In this document: positions 63,846 through 64,000 of the stretch, in pieces
Layout of the letters: every line of letters starts with the position of its first letter
How positions within the stretch are numbered: position 1 is the stretch's first letter
DNA from: Noviherbaspirillum pedocola
GTDB lineage: Bacteria > Pseudomonadota > Gammaproteobacteria > Burkholderiales > Burkholderiaceae_D
Direction of reading: 5' to 3'
NCBI RefSeq assembly: GCF_016632335.1
Contig: NZ_JAEPBG010000022.1
Coordinates: 1-64,000, forward strand
DNA length: 64,000 nt
Program-made: the position numbers and the translations under genes
The notes under the pieces: model-generated
Told to the model about the DNA's origin: nothing
What the model saw: only the letters and a program-made list of their open reading frames with translations
Database searches by the model: none

Positions 63846-64000
63846 ATGGAACTGAAACGAGCCGGGTCGCAAGCTTCGATGAAAGGCCCTGAGCAATACT
63901 TCACTGGGACCGTACGCATCGATCCGCTGAACGCACCCGCAGCGCCGGCGCGCGTGTCCTGCGCAAGCGTCACCTTCGAACCCGGTGCACGCTCCGCCTG
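63846..64000 (+). CDS. Second cupin-domain protein (5' part, cut by window edge)
   Basis: From ATG 63846 the frame reads [20 protein letters not shown] then [20 protein letters not shown] and [11 protein letters not shown] before the window ends. It is a paralogue of the exported cupin at 62454 (shared GSQA..KGP.QYFTG.VR and [10 protein letters not shown]) but lacks a signal peptide. The leader AAAGGAATGAACATGGAA is the same as that before the SDR start at 60500. It follows the CMD gene by 56 bases in the same direction, so the operon continues to the right. Confidence 0.85.
   Translation, partial: MELKRAGSQASMKGPEQYFTGTVRIDPLNAPAAPARVSCASVTFEPGARSA

Overview
The window looks like a chromosomal catabolic region of a betaproteobacterium, most likely order Burkholderiales. 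The evidence is the family content: an aerobic benzoyl-CoA (box) pathway with its BoxR regulator, a Burkholderiales-type porin, IS407-group elements, an H-NS-like protein with a KTWSGRGR motif, and many LysR, MarR and TetR regulators. I cannot assign a genus. No rRNA, tRNA, CRISPR array or replication origin was recognised.

Layout. 1-2.3 kb: an IS5-like transposase gene split by a complete group II intron. 3.0-10.1 kb: a hydroxyquinol (1,2,4-trihydroxybenzene) operon on the minus strand (intradiol dioxygenase, maleylacetate reductase, a Dabb/SnoaL two-domain protein, FAD hydroxylase, broken solute-binding protein) with a divergent LysR gene. 10.5-15.6 kb: an IS3-family (IS407-like) element abutting a decayed operon of a Baeyer-Villiger-type monooxygenase, a solute-binding protein, a MarR regulator and a truncated SDR; two matching palindromes overlap its promoter. 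16.2-20.5 kb: a gene-poor, island-like stretch with IS remnants, an unrecognised 459-aa protein, an H-NS-like protein and an EmrA-like remnant.

20.5-36.7 kb: the benzoate core. Benzoate-CoA ligase, BoxD-type aldehyde dehydrogenase and a DUF4863 protein lie on the plus strand; boxR, boxC, boxB, boxA and a lower beta-oxidation-like set (two crotonases, MaoC, 3-hydroxyacyl-CoA dehydrogenase, hydrolase) lie on the minus strand. Together they would take benzoate through benzoyl-CoA, the 2,3-epoxide and 3,4-dehydroadipyl-CoA semialdehyde to 3-oxoadipyl-CoA; the final thiolase is not in the window. 37-48.9 kb: porin, ETF-quinone oxidoreductase, MFS transporter, thioesterase, EtfA, a 39-aa protein, EtfB, acyl-CoA ligase and two acyl-CoA dehydrogenases, controlled by a divergent TetR gene. 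This is a complete route from acyl-CoA dehydrogenation through ETF to quinone.

49-57 kb: a mosaic of an MFS transporter, gene fragments (metallo-beta-lactamase fold, GNAT), an AraC/MFS pair, a GAF-GGDEF diguanylate cyclase and a TMEM175-like channel. 57.3-64 kb: a LysR-controlled plus-strand cluster (MFS, tautomerase, NADP-dependent oxidoreductase, SDR, zinc alcohol dehydrogenase, exported cupin, exported two-domain carboxymuconolactone decarboxylase, second cupin) that runs off the right edge.

Most regulatory calls (promoters, palindromic operators, an intrinsic terminator inside the box operon) were read directly from the bases and remain untested. Functional names rest on recognising family motifs by eye, with no database search.
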